Source: Ilumatobacter sp963746265
GTDB lineage: Bacteria > Actinomycetota > Acidimicrobiia > Acidimicrobiales > Ilumatobacteraceae
Assembly (NCBI GenBank): GCA_963746265.1
Contig: CAVVAM010000019.1
Coordinates: forward strand, 140,401 to 204,400
Length of the DNA stretch: 64,000 nt
Direction of reading: 5' to 3'
Below the pieces are notes generated by a model that saw nothing but the letters and a program-made list of their open reading frames with translations, was not told the DNA's origin and searched no databases. Of the stretch, positions 49,302 through 57,845 are shown in pieces; positions within the stretch are counted from its first letter, which is position 1; each line of letters begins with the position of its first letter. The position numbers and the translations under genes were made by a program.

Positions 49302-49307
49302 TATCGT
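49302..49307 (+). promoter_or_regulatory. -10 element of the Tad operon
   Basis: TATCGT within GATATCGTGA, about 48 bp before the ATG, with only a weak -35. The same TATCGTGA occurs in the sigma-gene promoter. Confidence 0.35.
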
Positions 49308-49354
49308 GACCTTTCCGGCTTCCCCTCCACACCTGCAACGTGCGGAGGAAAGCA

Positions 49355-49981
49355 ATGCTCACCATCTGCTGGGCCGCCAAGGGCGGGAGCGGAACCACCG
49401 TGTTCGCGACGGCCAGGGCGCTGTCAACGCCCACACCGACCGTGGTGATCGATCTCGCCGGCGACGTGATGGCCGTGCTCGGTCTCCCCGATCCTGACGG
49501 GCCCGGGATCCACGACTGGCTCGGATCCGAATCGCCGGCGGACCGGCTCGCTCGACTCGAACACCGTGTGAGCGATCACACCTTCGTGATCGCCGCCGGG
49601 CGTGGTGGCGGCGATCCGAAACGACGATGGTTCGAACTGGCGGCGCACCTCCGCGCCGACTCACGGCACGTGATCGTCGACGCCGGGACGGGCCGACCGC
49701 CGGACGCCTTGGTAGCGGCGGCCGACGAGACCCTGCTCGTGACGCGTGCGTGCTACCTGTCGCTCCGCCGTGCGGTGGCTGTCGGCATCGTCCCGACCGG
49801 CGTGGTCCTCGTCCAGGAACCGGGGCGGTCGTTGCGGGCAGCCGACATCGAGGCTTCGATCGGCGCTCCGATCGTCAGCACGGCGCTGCTCGATCCAGCG
49901 ATCGCACGAGCGGTCGACGCCGGTCTCCTCGCCAGCCGCCTGCCGAGCGGATGGCGTCGCCAGCTGCGAGGGGCAGCATGA
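49355..49981 (+). CDS. CpaE/Ssd-like ParA-type ATPase of the Tad system
   Basis: A 208-residue MinD/ParA-fold protein. ATG 49355 is preceded by GGAGGAAAGC, which settles the start over GTG 49340. 'CWAAKGGSGTTVFATARAL' is the deviant Walker A (KGGSGTT), 'TVVIDLAGD' the switch I Asp and 'HVIVDAGTGRPP' Walker B. It is shorter than full CpaE and lacks the receiver-like N-terminus, as in actinobacterial septum-site-determining (Ssd) homologues. It likely localises the pilus machine. The stop overlaps the tadA ATG. Confidence 0.85.
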   Translation: MLTICWAAKGGSGTTVFATARALSTPTPTVVIDLAGDVMAVLGLPDPDGPGIHDWLGSESPADRLARLEHRVSDHTFVIAAGRGGGDPKRRWFELAAHLRADSRHVIVDAGTGRPPDALVAAADETLLVTRACYLSLRRAVAVGIVPTGVVLVQEPGRSLRAADIEASIGAPIVSTALLDPAIARAVDAGLLASRLPSGWRRQLRGAA

Positions 49982-51090
49982 CCACCGACGCCGTCGAACA
50001 GCTGGTCGACGAGGTCTGCGCCCGCGCGGCCGGCATTCCCGGGGCAGTGGTCGCCGTCGTGACCGAAGAGCTCGATCGACTCGCTCCGTTGGCCAGTACC
50101 GCCGACCGTTCGACCGTGATCGAGCGGGCGGTGGCCCGCCTCGACGGGCTCGACATCCTCGACCAGGTCGTGCGCGACGCCGAGGTCGACGAGGTCATGG
50201 TCAACCGTGGCCACGAGGTGTGGGTCGATCGTCGCGGTTCGCTGCGGCGCCTCACCGATCTGCAGCCCGGAGCCGTCGAGGTCGTGCTCGAACGGGTCCT
50301 CGCGCCGCTCGGCAAACGCCTCGATCGGACCAACCCGATCGTCGATGCCCGCCTCCCCGACGGTGCCCGGCTCTGTGCGGTCGTCGAGCCGGTGGCCGTC
50401 GACGGGACGACGATGTCGATTCGGCGCCACCGACGACGCCGGGTACCGCTCACCTCGTTCGTGTCCGACGAGGTCGCGTCGCTCCTCCAGGACCTCGTGG
50501 TCGGGCGGGCCAACGTGTTGGTGACCGGGGCGACGTCGTCGGGAAAGACCACCGTGCTCGCGGCACTGACCGATGTGGTCGACGACGGCGAGCGCCTCGT
50601 GCTGATCGAGGACACGAGCGAGTTGGCACTCGACCCGCGCCATCACGTCGTGCGGCTCGAGGCGCGGCCCGCGGGTGCCGACGGTGTCGTTCCCATCGAC
50701 CTGGCTCGCCTCGTGCGAACGGCGCTCCGGCTCCGACCCGACCGCCTCATCGTCGGGGAGTTCCGTGGGCCGGAGGTGCTCGCCGTCGTGGAGGCGCTCA
50801 ACACCGGTCACGACGGGTCGCTGTCGACCTGCCACGCCAACTCCGCAGTCGACGGCCTCCGCCGGGTCGAGACGCTCGTCATGCAAGCCGCTCCGAGCTG
50901 GCCGCTCGCAGCAATCCGCCGGCAGGTGAGCAGGTCGATCGACGCCGTGGTGCACCTCGTCCGGGATCCCGACGGCAGACGTCGAGTCCACCAGGTCGTC
51001 GAGGTGGAAGAAGGCGATGGCGAACCGAGTGTGCGTGTGCTCGCCGCAGACGGGCAGGCGATCGGCCAGTTCACGCGGAGCCGACGATGA
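49978..51090 (+). CDS. tadA: TadA/CpaF family secretion ATPase
   Basis: A 370-residue type II/IV secretion hexameric ATPase that powers Flp pilus assembly. The N-terminal domain has 'AEVDEVMVNRGHEVWVDRRGSL'. Walker A is 'VLVTGATSSGKTTVL', the Asp box 'ERLVLIEDTSEL', Walker B 'RLIVGEFRGPEVL' and the His box 'NTGHDGSLSTCHANS'. All motifs are intact. It overlaps both neighbours by 4 bp. Confidence 0.95.
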   Translation: MTTDAVEQLVDEVCARAAGIPGAVVAVVTEELDRLAPLASTADRSTVIERAVARLDGLDILDQVVRDAEVDEVMVNRGHEVWVDRRGSLRRLTDLQPGAVEVVLERVLAPLGKRLDRTNPIVDARLPDGARLCAVVEPVAVDGTTMSIRRHRRRRVPLTSFVSDEVASLLQDLVVGRANVLVTGATSSGKTTVLAALTDVVDDGERLVLIEDTSELALDPRHHVVRLEARPAGADGVVPIDLARLVRTALRLRPDRLIVGEFRGPEVLAVVEALNTGHDGSLSTCHANSAVDGLRRVETLVMQAAPSWPLAAIRRQVSRSIDAVVHLVRDPDGRRRVHQVVEVEEGDGEPSVRVLAADGQAIGQFTRSRR

Positions 51091-51761
51091 TCGCGGCCAT
51101 CTGTGGCGGCATCGCGGTGCTCGCAGTTGCGGTCGCGCTGCGCCCTCGACCTGCCGGGCGCTCGCTGGTCCACGCCGCGCCAACACCGCATCGATCACGC
51201 CCCTGGCCGCAGATGCCGTCGCTCCACCGACGGAGCTCGGTCATCGACGCCGCCGACGTGGCTGCGTGGTGCGAGGGACTGGCCCGGGTCGTTCGCGGCG
51301 GTTCGACGCTGGCCGCGGCCGTCCGGACGGTCGAGCCACCGTCGAGCTGTCGAGCCGACCTGGACCGCGTCGTGCTCGCGCTCGACCGAGGGGTCCGCCT
51401 CGCCGACGCGCTGGCGGTGTCGTCACCTTCGCCACACCTCAATCTGGCGATCACGGTGGTCCGGGCGTGCGCGATGAACGGTGGTCCGCCGGCCGAGCCG
51501 CTCGATCGCGCGGCGACGACGCTGCGAGGGCGTGCCGCGGACGCTGCCGACCGTCGCACGCAGAGCGCGCAGGCGCGGCTGTCGGCGGTGGTCATGACGG
51601 TGCTCCCGGTCGCCATGCTCGCGCTCTTGCTCCTGACGTCGGCACCGACGCGAACGGCGGCGGGCAGCAGCACGGGGCTCACGGCGATCCTGTTCGGGGG
51701 CGCATTGAACATCGCCGGCTGGCGGTGGATGCGTCGCATCGTCGGCCGGATCGCGTCATGA
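51087..51761 (+). CDS. tadB: TadB-like pilus inner-membrane protein
   Basis: A 224-residue type II secretion F-like protein. It has an N-terminal membrane helix, a cytosolic GSPF helical domain ('CEGLARVVRGGSTLAAAVRTV', 'LALDRGVRLADALAV', 'GPPAEPLDRAATTLRGRA') and two C-terminal helices (TVLPVAMLALLLLT and the one near residue 205). It is somewhat shorter than full-length TadB, as usual in actinobacteria. The ATG overlaps the tadA stop. Confidence 0.85.
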   Translation: MIAAICGGIAVLAVAVALRPRPAGRSLVHAAPTPHRSRPWPQMPSLHRRSSVIDAADVAAWCEGLARVVRGGSTLAAAVRTVEPPSSCRADLDRVVLALDRGVRLADALAVSSPSPHLNLAITVVRACAMNGGPPAEPLDRAATTLRGRAADAADRRTQSAQARLSAVVMTVLPVAMLALLLLTSAPTRTAAGSSTGLTAILFGGALNIAGWRWMRRIVGRIAS

Positions 51762-52243
51762 GATTCGTCGGACGCTCCCAACGACGCGCCGAGCGCGCAG
51801 CCCGGGCCGCACTACCCGATCTGATCGAGTTGGTGATCATCGGCATCCGCGCCGGCCTGACACCGGCGGCGGCGTTCACGATGTCCACCCAGCATGCGGC
51901 GCCGGAACTGGCGCCGTGCATGGAAGCGGTCGTACACCAGATGCAGCGTGGTCGGCGCCTCTCCGACGCGCTCGACGTGATGCCCGATTTCCTCGGCCCC
52001 GACGCGCTCCTCTTCACCGATTCCCTCGTCACCGCCGATCGATACGGCCTCCCGCTCGGACCGATGCTCGACCAGCTCGGCGCCGAGGTACGGGCCGATC
52101 GGAGTCGGCACGCGCAACAGCAGGCCCGCACGCTGCCAGTCAAGCTCTCGTTCCCACTGGTGATCTGCACATTGCCGTCGTTCGTGCTGCTCGCCATCGC
52201 CCCCGCCGTGTTGGGGGCCGTCTCGACGATCACGGGTCCGTGA
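51758..52243 (+). CDS. tadC: TadC-like pilus inner-membrane protein
   Basis: A 161-residue T2SSF-domain protein. 'LPDLIELVIIGIRAGLTPAAAFTM', 'MQRGRRLSDAL' and 'LVTADRYGLPLGPMLDQLGAEVRADR' are GSPF signatures. 'LPVKLSFPLVICTLPSFVLLAIAPAVL' is the final membrane segment. It pairs with TadB to form the platform. ATGA overlap with tadB. Confidence 0.88.
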   Translation: MRFVGRSQRRAERAARAALPDLIELVIIGIRAGLTPAAAFTMSTQHAAPELAPCMEAVVHQMQRGRRLSDALDVMPDFLGPDALLFTDSLVTADRYGLPLGPMLDQLGAEVRADRSRHAQQQARTLPVKLSFPLVICTLPSFVLLAIAPAVLGAVSTITGP

Positions 52244-52277
52244 TGTCCTCCCACCACTCATGAACACGAGGTACCCG

Positions 52278-52481
52278 ATGTACGAATCACTCATCTTCCT
52301 GCTCCACCGCATCGAATGGCGGAGCGAGCGCGGTCAGGCGACGACCGAGTACGCACTCGTCCTGCTCGCGGCCGCACTCGTCGGCCTGCTCGTCATCGGC
52401 TGGGCGACCGCCGGCGGCGGCGCGGCGGCGATCAGCAGTCTCTTCGACCGCGTGATCCAGTCGGTCATCGATCGGGTGTGA
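52278..52481 (+). CDS. Flp-type pilin (DUF4244-like)
   Basis: A 67-residue pilin. 'ERGQATTEYALVLLAAALVGLLVIGWA' has the prepilin pattern: Gly-Gln at a cleavage-type site, Thr-Thr-Glu with Glu at +5, Tyr, then the hydrophobic spine. ATG 52278 has GAGG 6 nt upstream; ATG 52260 has none. It would be the major subunit. No prepilin peptidase gene is in the window. Confidence 0.82.
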   Translation: MYESLIFLLHRIEWRSERGQATTEYALVLLAAALVGLLVIGWATAGGGAAAISSLFDRVIQSVIDRV

Positions 52482-52843
52482 CGGACCACCGAGATCGGGG
52501 GCAAGCGGCGATCGAGTTCGCGATCGCCTTGCCGTTGGTCGTGCTCCTCGTCATCGGCGTCATCCACGTCACCGTGGTCGTGCGGGATCAGCTCGCGATC
52601 GAGCTGGCCGCGCGCGACGGGGCGCGGGCGGCGGCTGTGTCGGCGGCACCCTCGGCGGCCGCGACCGCGGCCGCCGAGGGTGCCACGTCGCTCCGTCCGA
52701 TCGACACGAGCACGGCCGTCTCGGCGACCTCGGTGACCGTCACGGTTCGGCACATCACCCGCAGTCGAGCGCCACTGCTCGGGATCCTGCTCAGAGACGT
52801 CGAGCTCGACGCGTCGGTCACGATGGCTCGCGAGCCTCCGTGA
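52478..52843 (+). CDS. TadE-like pseudopilin
   Basis: A 121-residue protein. 'DRGQAAIEFAIALPLVVLLVIGVIHV' is the TadE N-terminal pilin-like helix with Glu. The remainder is Ala-rich with a beta region ('ATSVTVTVRHI'). GTG 52478 overlaps the pilin stop. TadE/TadF minor pilins are needed for Flp assembly. Confidence 0.85.
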   Translation: MTDHRDRGQAAIEFAIALPLVVLLVIGVIHVTVVVRDQLAIELAARDGARAAAVSAAPSAAATAAAEGATSLRPIDTSTAVSATSVTVTVRHITRSRAPLLGILLRDVELDASVTMAREPP

Positions 52844-52888
52844 GGCGACACGAGCCACCGTCGCCACGGCTCGCTACCCTGCGCCGCG

Positions 52889-53245
52889 ATGGATCTCCGA
52901 ACGTCGTCGCAACTCGTCGCCGGGCACCATGTCCTCGCCCTCGAGGGGACCGTCGACCTGGCGGCCATACCCCGGCTCCACGATGTCCTCCGCCAGCTCG
53001 CCGGCCTCGCGTCGTCGATCCCGATCCTCGTCGACGTCGACGGCGTCACGGTGCTCGACGACGCGGCGCTGGGGCTGTTGCTGGGTGCGGCCGCCACCGC
53101 CCGCTCGCGCGGCCGCACCTTCTCGGTCGTGTGCAGTGACGGACGTTTGCGCAAGCGGCTGGCCGAGACGCGTTTCGATCGGGCCGTGGTCGTGAGCCCG
53201 TCCGTGAACGCAGCGATCGCCGACAGCGTCGACGGGGACTCGTAG
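52889..53245 (+). CDS. STAS-domain protein (anti-anti-sigma factor-like)
   Basis: A 118-residue STAS protein. 'HHVLALEGTVDLAAIPRLHDVL' is the first strand and helix, and 'ILVDVDGVTVLDDAALGLLLGAA' the core. At the phosphorylation site (usually DSSG) it reads DDAAL, so the regulatory Ser is missing and it cannot be phosphorylated in the usual way. It might be a constitutively active antagonist or a structural STAS. It follows the Tad genes by 45 bp. Confidence 0.82.
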   Translation: MDLRTSSQLVAGHHVLALEGTVDLAAIPRLHDVLRQLAGLASSIPILVDVDGVTVLDDAALGLLLGAAATARSRGRTFSVVCSDGRLRKRLAETRFDRAVVVSPSVNAAIADSVDGDS

Positions 53246-53274
53246 AATCTCGTCGTGACCCGAGGGCGAACCGC

Positions 53275-53640
53275 ATGAACGAGCCCGACGAGCTGCTGCA
53301 CATCGCGCTGCCCGACGATTGGGCAGCTGCTCGCTCCACCGGCGAGTACCGCATCAGTACGCGTGGTCGCTCACTCGACGACGTCGGGTTCATTCATTGC
53401 TCGTACCCCCGCCAGATCGAAGGGGTCGCCAATCGGTTCTTCGCCGACCTGGCCGAACTGGTGCTCCTGCATCTCGAGCCCGAGTTGATCGACGCCGAGG
53501 TGCGCGTCGAGCCGGCCGAGGACGGCGGGAGCGAACTGTTCCCGCACGTCTACGGGCCGATCCCCACCGCCGCCGTGCTGGCCACGACCTGGTGGGACCG
53601 CGACGACGACGGCATGTGGCACAAGCCCGTCACCATGTGA
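53275..53640 (+). CDS. DUF952 family protein
   Basis: A 121-residue protein. 'LLHIALPDDWAAARSTGEYRISTRG', 'GFIHCSYPRQIEGVANRFF', 'LVLLHLEPELIDAEVRVEP' and 'FPHVYGPIPTAAV' are the conserved blocks of DUF952, a small family related in fold to ADP-ribosyltransferase-like proteins, with His and Arg residues conserved. Biochemical role unknown. Confidence 0.88.
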   Translation: MNEPDELLHIALPDDWAAARSTGEYRISTRGRSLDDVGFIHCSYPRQIEGVANRFFADLAELVLLHLEPELIDAEVRVEPAEDGGSELFPHVYGPIPTAAVLATTWWDRDDDGMWHKPVTM

Positions 53641-53678
53641 CGCGCTCGGCCTGCCGACGGACTCGTCGACGAACCGCC

Positions 53679-55010
53679 TCAGCCGGGGCCCGAGAAGACT
53701 CCTGCGTTGTCGGACTCGAGGTGCTCGTAGTACGCCGTCTTGGGGTCGTAGGAAGCCGCTTCCTGCTCCCAGAGTGCGATCTCGGCACGACCGACCACGA
53801 ACCAATGCACCTCGTCCGGGCCGTCGGCCAGACGCAGGGTGCGCTGGCTCGCGTACATCCGCGCGAGCGGTGTCCACTGGGACACGCCCGTCGCTCCGTG
53901 CATCTGGATCGCCTCGTCGACGATCGCGCAGGTGCGGATCGGCACCATCGCCTTCACGGCGCTGACCCAGACCCGGGCCTCGGCGTTGCCGAGCTCGTCC
54001 ATGGCTTTCGCCCCCGTCAGCACCATGCGCCGCATCGCCTCGATCTCGATGCGCGCCTTCGCGATGACCTCGACGTTCTTGCCCAGGTTCGAGATCCGCT
54101 TCCCGAACGCCTCGCGGCTGAGTCCACGCTGAACCATCAGACCGAGAGCCCGTTCGGCGGCGCCGACGGAGCGCATGCAGTGATGGATGCGACCCGGCCC
54201 GAGGCGCAACTGTGAGATCTCGAACCCGCGGCCCTCGCCGAGCAGCATGTTCTCGGCCGGCACGCGCACGTCGTTGAACCGCAGGTGCATGTGGCCGTGC
54301 GGCGCATCGTCCTCACCGAAGACGTGCATCGGACCCACGATCTCGACGCCTGGTGTGTCCATCGGCACCAGGATCTGTGATTGACGCTTGTGCGGCGGAC
54401 CGTCCGGGTCGGTCTGCAGCATCACGATCATGATCTTGCACCGTGGATCACCGGCACCCGACGCGTAATACTTCTCGCCCGAGATGACCCATTCGTTTCC
54501 GTCCTTGACCGCACGGCACCGGATCTGCTTGGCGTCCGAGGACGCCACGTCGGGCTCGGTCATCACGTAGGCCGAGCGGATCTCGCCGTCGAGCAGCGGC
54601 TTGAGCCACTGCTCCTTCTGCTCCGGGGTGCCGACCCGCTCGAGCACCTCCATGTTCCCGGTGTCGGGGGCGGCACAGTTGAGACACTCCGAGGCGATCG
54701 GGTTCTTGCCGAGCTCCATCGCAATGTAGGCGTAATCGAGGTTCGACAACCCCTCGCCCGTCTCTGCGTCGGGCAGGAAGAAGTTCCAGAGCCCCTGCTC
54801 CTTCGCCTTCGCCTTCATCGACTCGAGGAGCTCGAGCTGTCCGTCTCCGTAGCCCCACCGCTCGGCCCGACCCTCTCCGAGCCGAAAGAACTCGGCGGTG
54901 TTCGGTTCGATCTCGTCGGCGATGAACTGCTTCACCTTGTCGTACAGCGGCCGCGCCTCCTCCGACATCCGCAGATCGAACATGTCGACGGTGCTCTCGA
55001 GTCCTGCCAT
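53679..55010 (-). CDS. Acyl-CoA dehydrogenase (second copy)
   Basis: A 443-residue flavoenzyme. The start at 55010 has AAGGAG 6 nt upstream. 'CAAPDTGNMEVLERVGTPEQKEQW', 'YVMTEPDVASSDAKQI', 'VISGEKYYASG', 'LGEGRGFEISQLRLGPGRIHHCM' and 'QMHGATGVSQWTPLARMYASQR' are family blocks nearly parallel to those of the 22.6-kb gene. It has the long N-terminal helix bundle of the ACAD10/11-like group. Substrate unknown. It is isolated from other beta-oxidation genes here. Confidence 0.95.
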   Translation of the reverse strand: MAGLESTVDMFDLRMSEEARPLYDKVKQFIADEIEPNTAEFFRLGEGRAERWGYGDGQLELLESMKAKAKEQGLWNFFLPDAETGEGLSNLDYAYIAMELGKNPIASECLNCAAPDTGNMEVLERVGTPEQKEQWLKPLLDGEIRSAYVMTEPDVASSDAKQIRCRAVKDGNEWVISGEKYYASGAGDPRCKIMIVMLQTDPDGPPHKRQSQILVPMDTPGVEIVGPMHVFGEDDAPHGHMHLRFNDVRVPAENMLLGEGRGFEISQLRLGPGRIHHCMRSVGAAERALGLMVQRGLSREAFGKRISNLGKNVEVIAKARIEIEAMRRMVLTGAKAMDELGNAEARVWVSAVKAMVPIRTCAIVDEAIQMHGATGVSQWTPLARMYASQRTLRLADGPDEVHWFVVGRAEIALWEQEAASYDPKTAYYEHLESDNAGVFSGPG

Positions 55011-55110
55011 GTGACGCTCCTTCTCGTTGGCCTTGACCCCGCCGAACCTAGTGAGCGGCAGGGGAACCCGTCGTATCCGGGTCGACTTCTGTCGGGGTCG
55101 CCGGAACCGC

Positions 55111-56118
55111 TCAGCGGGGGCGCCGGTGCCCGCGCCGATCACCGCGCCGGACGAACCGATCCTGCTCGGCCTCCAGCGCCGCTTCCTCAGCGACGAGGCG
55201 TTCGAGACTGTCGAGACGAGCCGGATCGAGCCGACCATCGTCGACCGCCGCACGGACGGCGCAACCTGGCTCCCTGTCGTGCTTGCAGTCGCGGAACCGA
55301 CAGCCGTCCATGAGCGTGAAGACGTCGGCGAACGCACGCTCGATGCCCTCTCCAGAGAGCCAGAGGCTGACGGCCCGGACACCGGGCGTGTCGATCAGCC
55401 ATCCCTCGGCGGGAAGCCGCAACAATTGCGCGGCGACGGTCGTGTGCCGTCCTCGCTGATCGCCGTGACGGACCGCGCGGGTGTCCATCACCTCGTCGTC
55501 GAGCAGAGCGTTCACCAGAGTGGACTTGCCGACCCCGGAGGCGCCGAGGAACGCGAGCGTGCGATTGCCGCGCGCGTAGGCGCGGATCTCCTCGATCCCG
55601 TCGCCGCGTCGCCCGCTCGCGAGCAGGACCGGCACACCGAGCGCGACCCGCGCGAGTTCTCGACGGGTGGGTTCGGGGTCGTCGACCAGGTCGATCTTGG
55701 TGACCACCACCACGGGAGTCGCTCCCGAGTCGAAGGCGAGCACGAGCTCACGTTCGAGTCGGCGTTGCTTGGGAGGCGACCCGAACGTGTGCACGAGGAA
55801 CACGACGTCGATGTTCGCGGCGAGCGTGTCGGCCTCGAACCGGTCACCGTCGAACGAGGCTCGACGCACGAACGCCGACGTCCGCTCGATGACGTGCTCC
55901 ACCTGCTCTTCGTCAGCACTCGGGACGACCCAGTCGCCGATTGCGACGTCGACGTACAGGTTGCGCGTCCGCAGCGGCGCAGCATCTGACGCGTGCCGCA
56001 TCACGGTGCTCCAGCCGCGGTCGATACGAGAGACGCGACCGGGCGATCCCGGCGCACCGATCGAACGCCAGGCGGTGTCGAGCACGTCGTTCCAGCCGAG
56101 TTCGGCGTCGGGGGCCAC
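55111..56118 (-). CDS. rsgA: Ribosome small-subunit GTPase RsgA
   Basis: A 335-residue circularly permuted GTPase needed for 30S maturation. An N-terminal OB-like region ('LYVDVAIGDWVV') is followed by G4 'VVVVTKIDLVDD', then G1 'GASGVGKSTLVNALL' and G3 'LIDTPGVRAV', with the C-terminal zinc knuckle 'CRFRDCKHDREPGC'. The GTG at 56118 starts 17 bp after the upstream gene and gives the full OB part. Confidence 0.93.
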   Translation of the reverse strand: MAPDAELGWNDVLDTAWRSIGAPGSPGRVSRIDRGWSTVMRHASDAAPLRTRNLYVDVAIGDWVVPSADEEQVEHVIERTSAFVRRASFDGDRFEADTLAANIDVVFLVHTFGSPPKQRRLERELVLAFDSGATPVVVVTKIDLVDDPEPTRRELARVALGVPVLLASGRRGDGIEEIRAYARGNRTLAFLGASGVGKSTLVNALLDDEVMDTRAVRHGDQRGRHTTVAAQLLRLPAEGWLIDTPGVRAVSLWLSGEGIERAFADVFTLMDGCRFRDCKHDREPGCAVRAAVDDGRLDPARLDSLERLVAEEAALEAEQDRFVRRGDRRGHRRPR

Positions 56119-56135
56119 GACCGGGACGGTACCCG

Positions 56136-57773
56136 TCAGCGGGCGATGCTGACGCTGCCGCCGCTCGATGTGTTCTCGACGACCACGATGACGCCGCCCA
56201 TCAGCGCGTAGTCGGCTTCGGCAGCGATCGACAGCGACCACAGTGGAGCGCCGTCGTACCCGAAGGCATGGATCTCCCGTTCGGCCGCTCCGACGGTGGG
56301 AGCCACGAGATACCCGTTGTGCGCGAGCGTCGAGATCCGCTCGCGTCGTCCGGTGCCGTCGATCGTGGTGATCGATCTGCCGTCGGCCGGATCGATGATC
56401 ACTTCACTGATCTCCCCGCTCACGTCGCCGGGCACGATCAGCACACTGCGAGCGCCCTGCGAGGTGGCGACCGGGGAGGTGACGCGTCCGTCACGACTCC
56501 ACAATGTCGCGATCTGGCCGCCGACGACGGTGAAGCCGAGTGACGACTCGCCGCTGATGACGCCGATCCCGGCGTCGGGCACGACGCCTGCCAACTCGAC
56601 CTGGCCGATGGCATCGCCCGGGCCGGTCACGAGGAGGAGTTCGTCGGTTCGCTCCCCGCCCTCGTCGAACGCCACGATGCGTCCTTCGAGATCGAGTGCC
56701 ACGACTGCGCCGTCGATCGGAGCGACCGCCCGGAGGTTGAAGGCGTCGACCGGTCCGGTGACGAAGTCCACGTCGTCGGTCGACCAGATCGCCACCTGCC
56801 GATCGGCGGATTCCACGGCGAGCGCGTCACCGACCGCGGCCACCGCACTCAGCCGCAACGGGTCACCGATCGTCGATCCGTCGACGGGGTCGACGAGGGT
56901 CACCAGGGTGGCACCCTCGACACGGGTGCGGCCGACGATCATCGGATCGTGATCCGGGCCCGAGATGGTGTACGCACCGTCGCCCCCTCGGGTACGCCAC
57001 ACCTCGGTTCCGTCGGCTCGATCGAACGCACGCACCTCTGTGAGGCCGTTCGTCCCTTGATGCATCGCCACGACGTGTTCGCCCATCACCACGATCCGCT
57101 TGACGCCTCCGGCGTCCGCAGCGCTCATCTGCCGCCACACCACCGCCCCGTCGTCGTCCAGCGCGATGACCCCGTCGCCCGAGGCGACCACGAAGAGCCC
57201 CTCCCCGACTGCGGTCGCCTCGACAGGGGCGTCGAATCGGGTGGTCCACCCGATCGTGGCAGCCACCGGCAGCATCGGTGCGGACGTTGCGACCGGCGTC
57301 GGTTCGCGGCCGAATGGCGCCACGATCGCGCCGAGCACCACAGCGAGCGCCACGATGAGCGATCCCCCCACGATGACGGCACCGCGACGGGTCGTCGTCG
57401 ACCACGGCCCGTCACGCCGCGCCGTGGGTGCCGGTTCCGACCCCGTCGCCGTTCCGTCGGCACCCGCCGCGAGGCGGACGTCTGCGGACTCGACGGACCC
57501 CGTGGGGTCCTCGGTCTGCCGGCCGGCCCCAGCGAGACCCTCCGCAGATTCACCGACCCCAGCATGATCGGTGAGGCCGCTGGGTGCCCACGACAGCATC
57601 GACGGGTCGTCGATGGAAGTGACGCGCTCGACGCTCGACCGCGCCTCGAGTGCCCGGTCGACCGGCTCGTGCTCGCCCGCATCGGTCGGGTCACCGACAT
57701 CGCTCGGGCGGCGCCAGGGCGCATCGATGTCGTGTTCGATGTCGTGTTCGTCGAACCGGCCGTCGGCCACCAT
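56136..57773 (-). CDS. Membrane-anchored PQQ-like beta-propeller protein
   Basis: A 545-residue protein. A long acidic N-terminal cytosolic stretch (about 130 residues) is followed by a membrane helix ('GAVIVGGSLIVALAVVLGAIV', about 130-150), then an extracytoplasmic beta-propeller with repeated strands such as 'GDGVIALDDDGAVVWRQ', 'VRAFDRADGTEVWRT' and 'HAFGYDGAPLWSLSI', the PQQ-like pattern. No catalytic residues are recognised; such proteins often serve as scaffolds. It is 17 bp upstream of rsgA and probably co-transcribed. Confidence 0.78.
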   Translation of the reverse strand: MVADGRFDEHDIEHDIDAPWRRPSDVGDPTDAGEHEPVDRALEARSSVERVTSIDDPSMLSWAPSGLTDHAGVGESAEGLAGAGRQTEDPTGSVESADVRLAAGADGTATGSEPAPTARRDGPWSTTTRRGAVIVGGSLIVALAVVLGAIVAPFGREPTPVATSAPMLPVAATIGWTTRFDAPVEATAVGEGLFVVASGDGVIALDDDGAVVWRQMSAADAGGVKRIVVMGEHVVAMHQGTNGLTEVRAFDRADGTEVWRTRGGDGAYTISGPDHDPMIVGRTRVEGATLVTLVDPVDGSTIGDPLRLSAVAAVGDALAVESADRQVAIWSTDDVDFVTGPVDAFNLRAVAPIDGAVVALDLEGRIVAFDEGGERTDELLLVTGPGDAIGQVELAGVVPDAGIGVISGESSLGFTVVGGQIATLWSRDGRVTSPVATSQGARSVLIVPGDVSGEISEVIIDPADGRSITTIDGTGRRERISTLAHNGYLVAPTVGAAEREIHAFGYDGAPLWSLSIAAEADYALMGGVIVVVENTSSGGSVSIAR

Positions 57774-57811
57774 CGGCCACCCCCCGGACGATCATGGTAT
57801 TCGCCATCCGC

Positions 57812-57839
57812 TTGACAAGCGTGGCGCACACGCGAGGAT
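57812..57839 (+). promoter_or_regulatory. Promoter giving a leaderless DJ-1-like mRNA
   Basis: TTGACA (57812-57817), a 16-bp spacer, then GAGGAT (57834-57839). Transcription would start at or next to the GTG at 57846, so the message is probably leaderless. Confidence 0.5.
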
Positions 57840-57845
57840 GAACCC

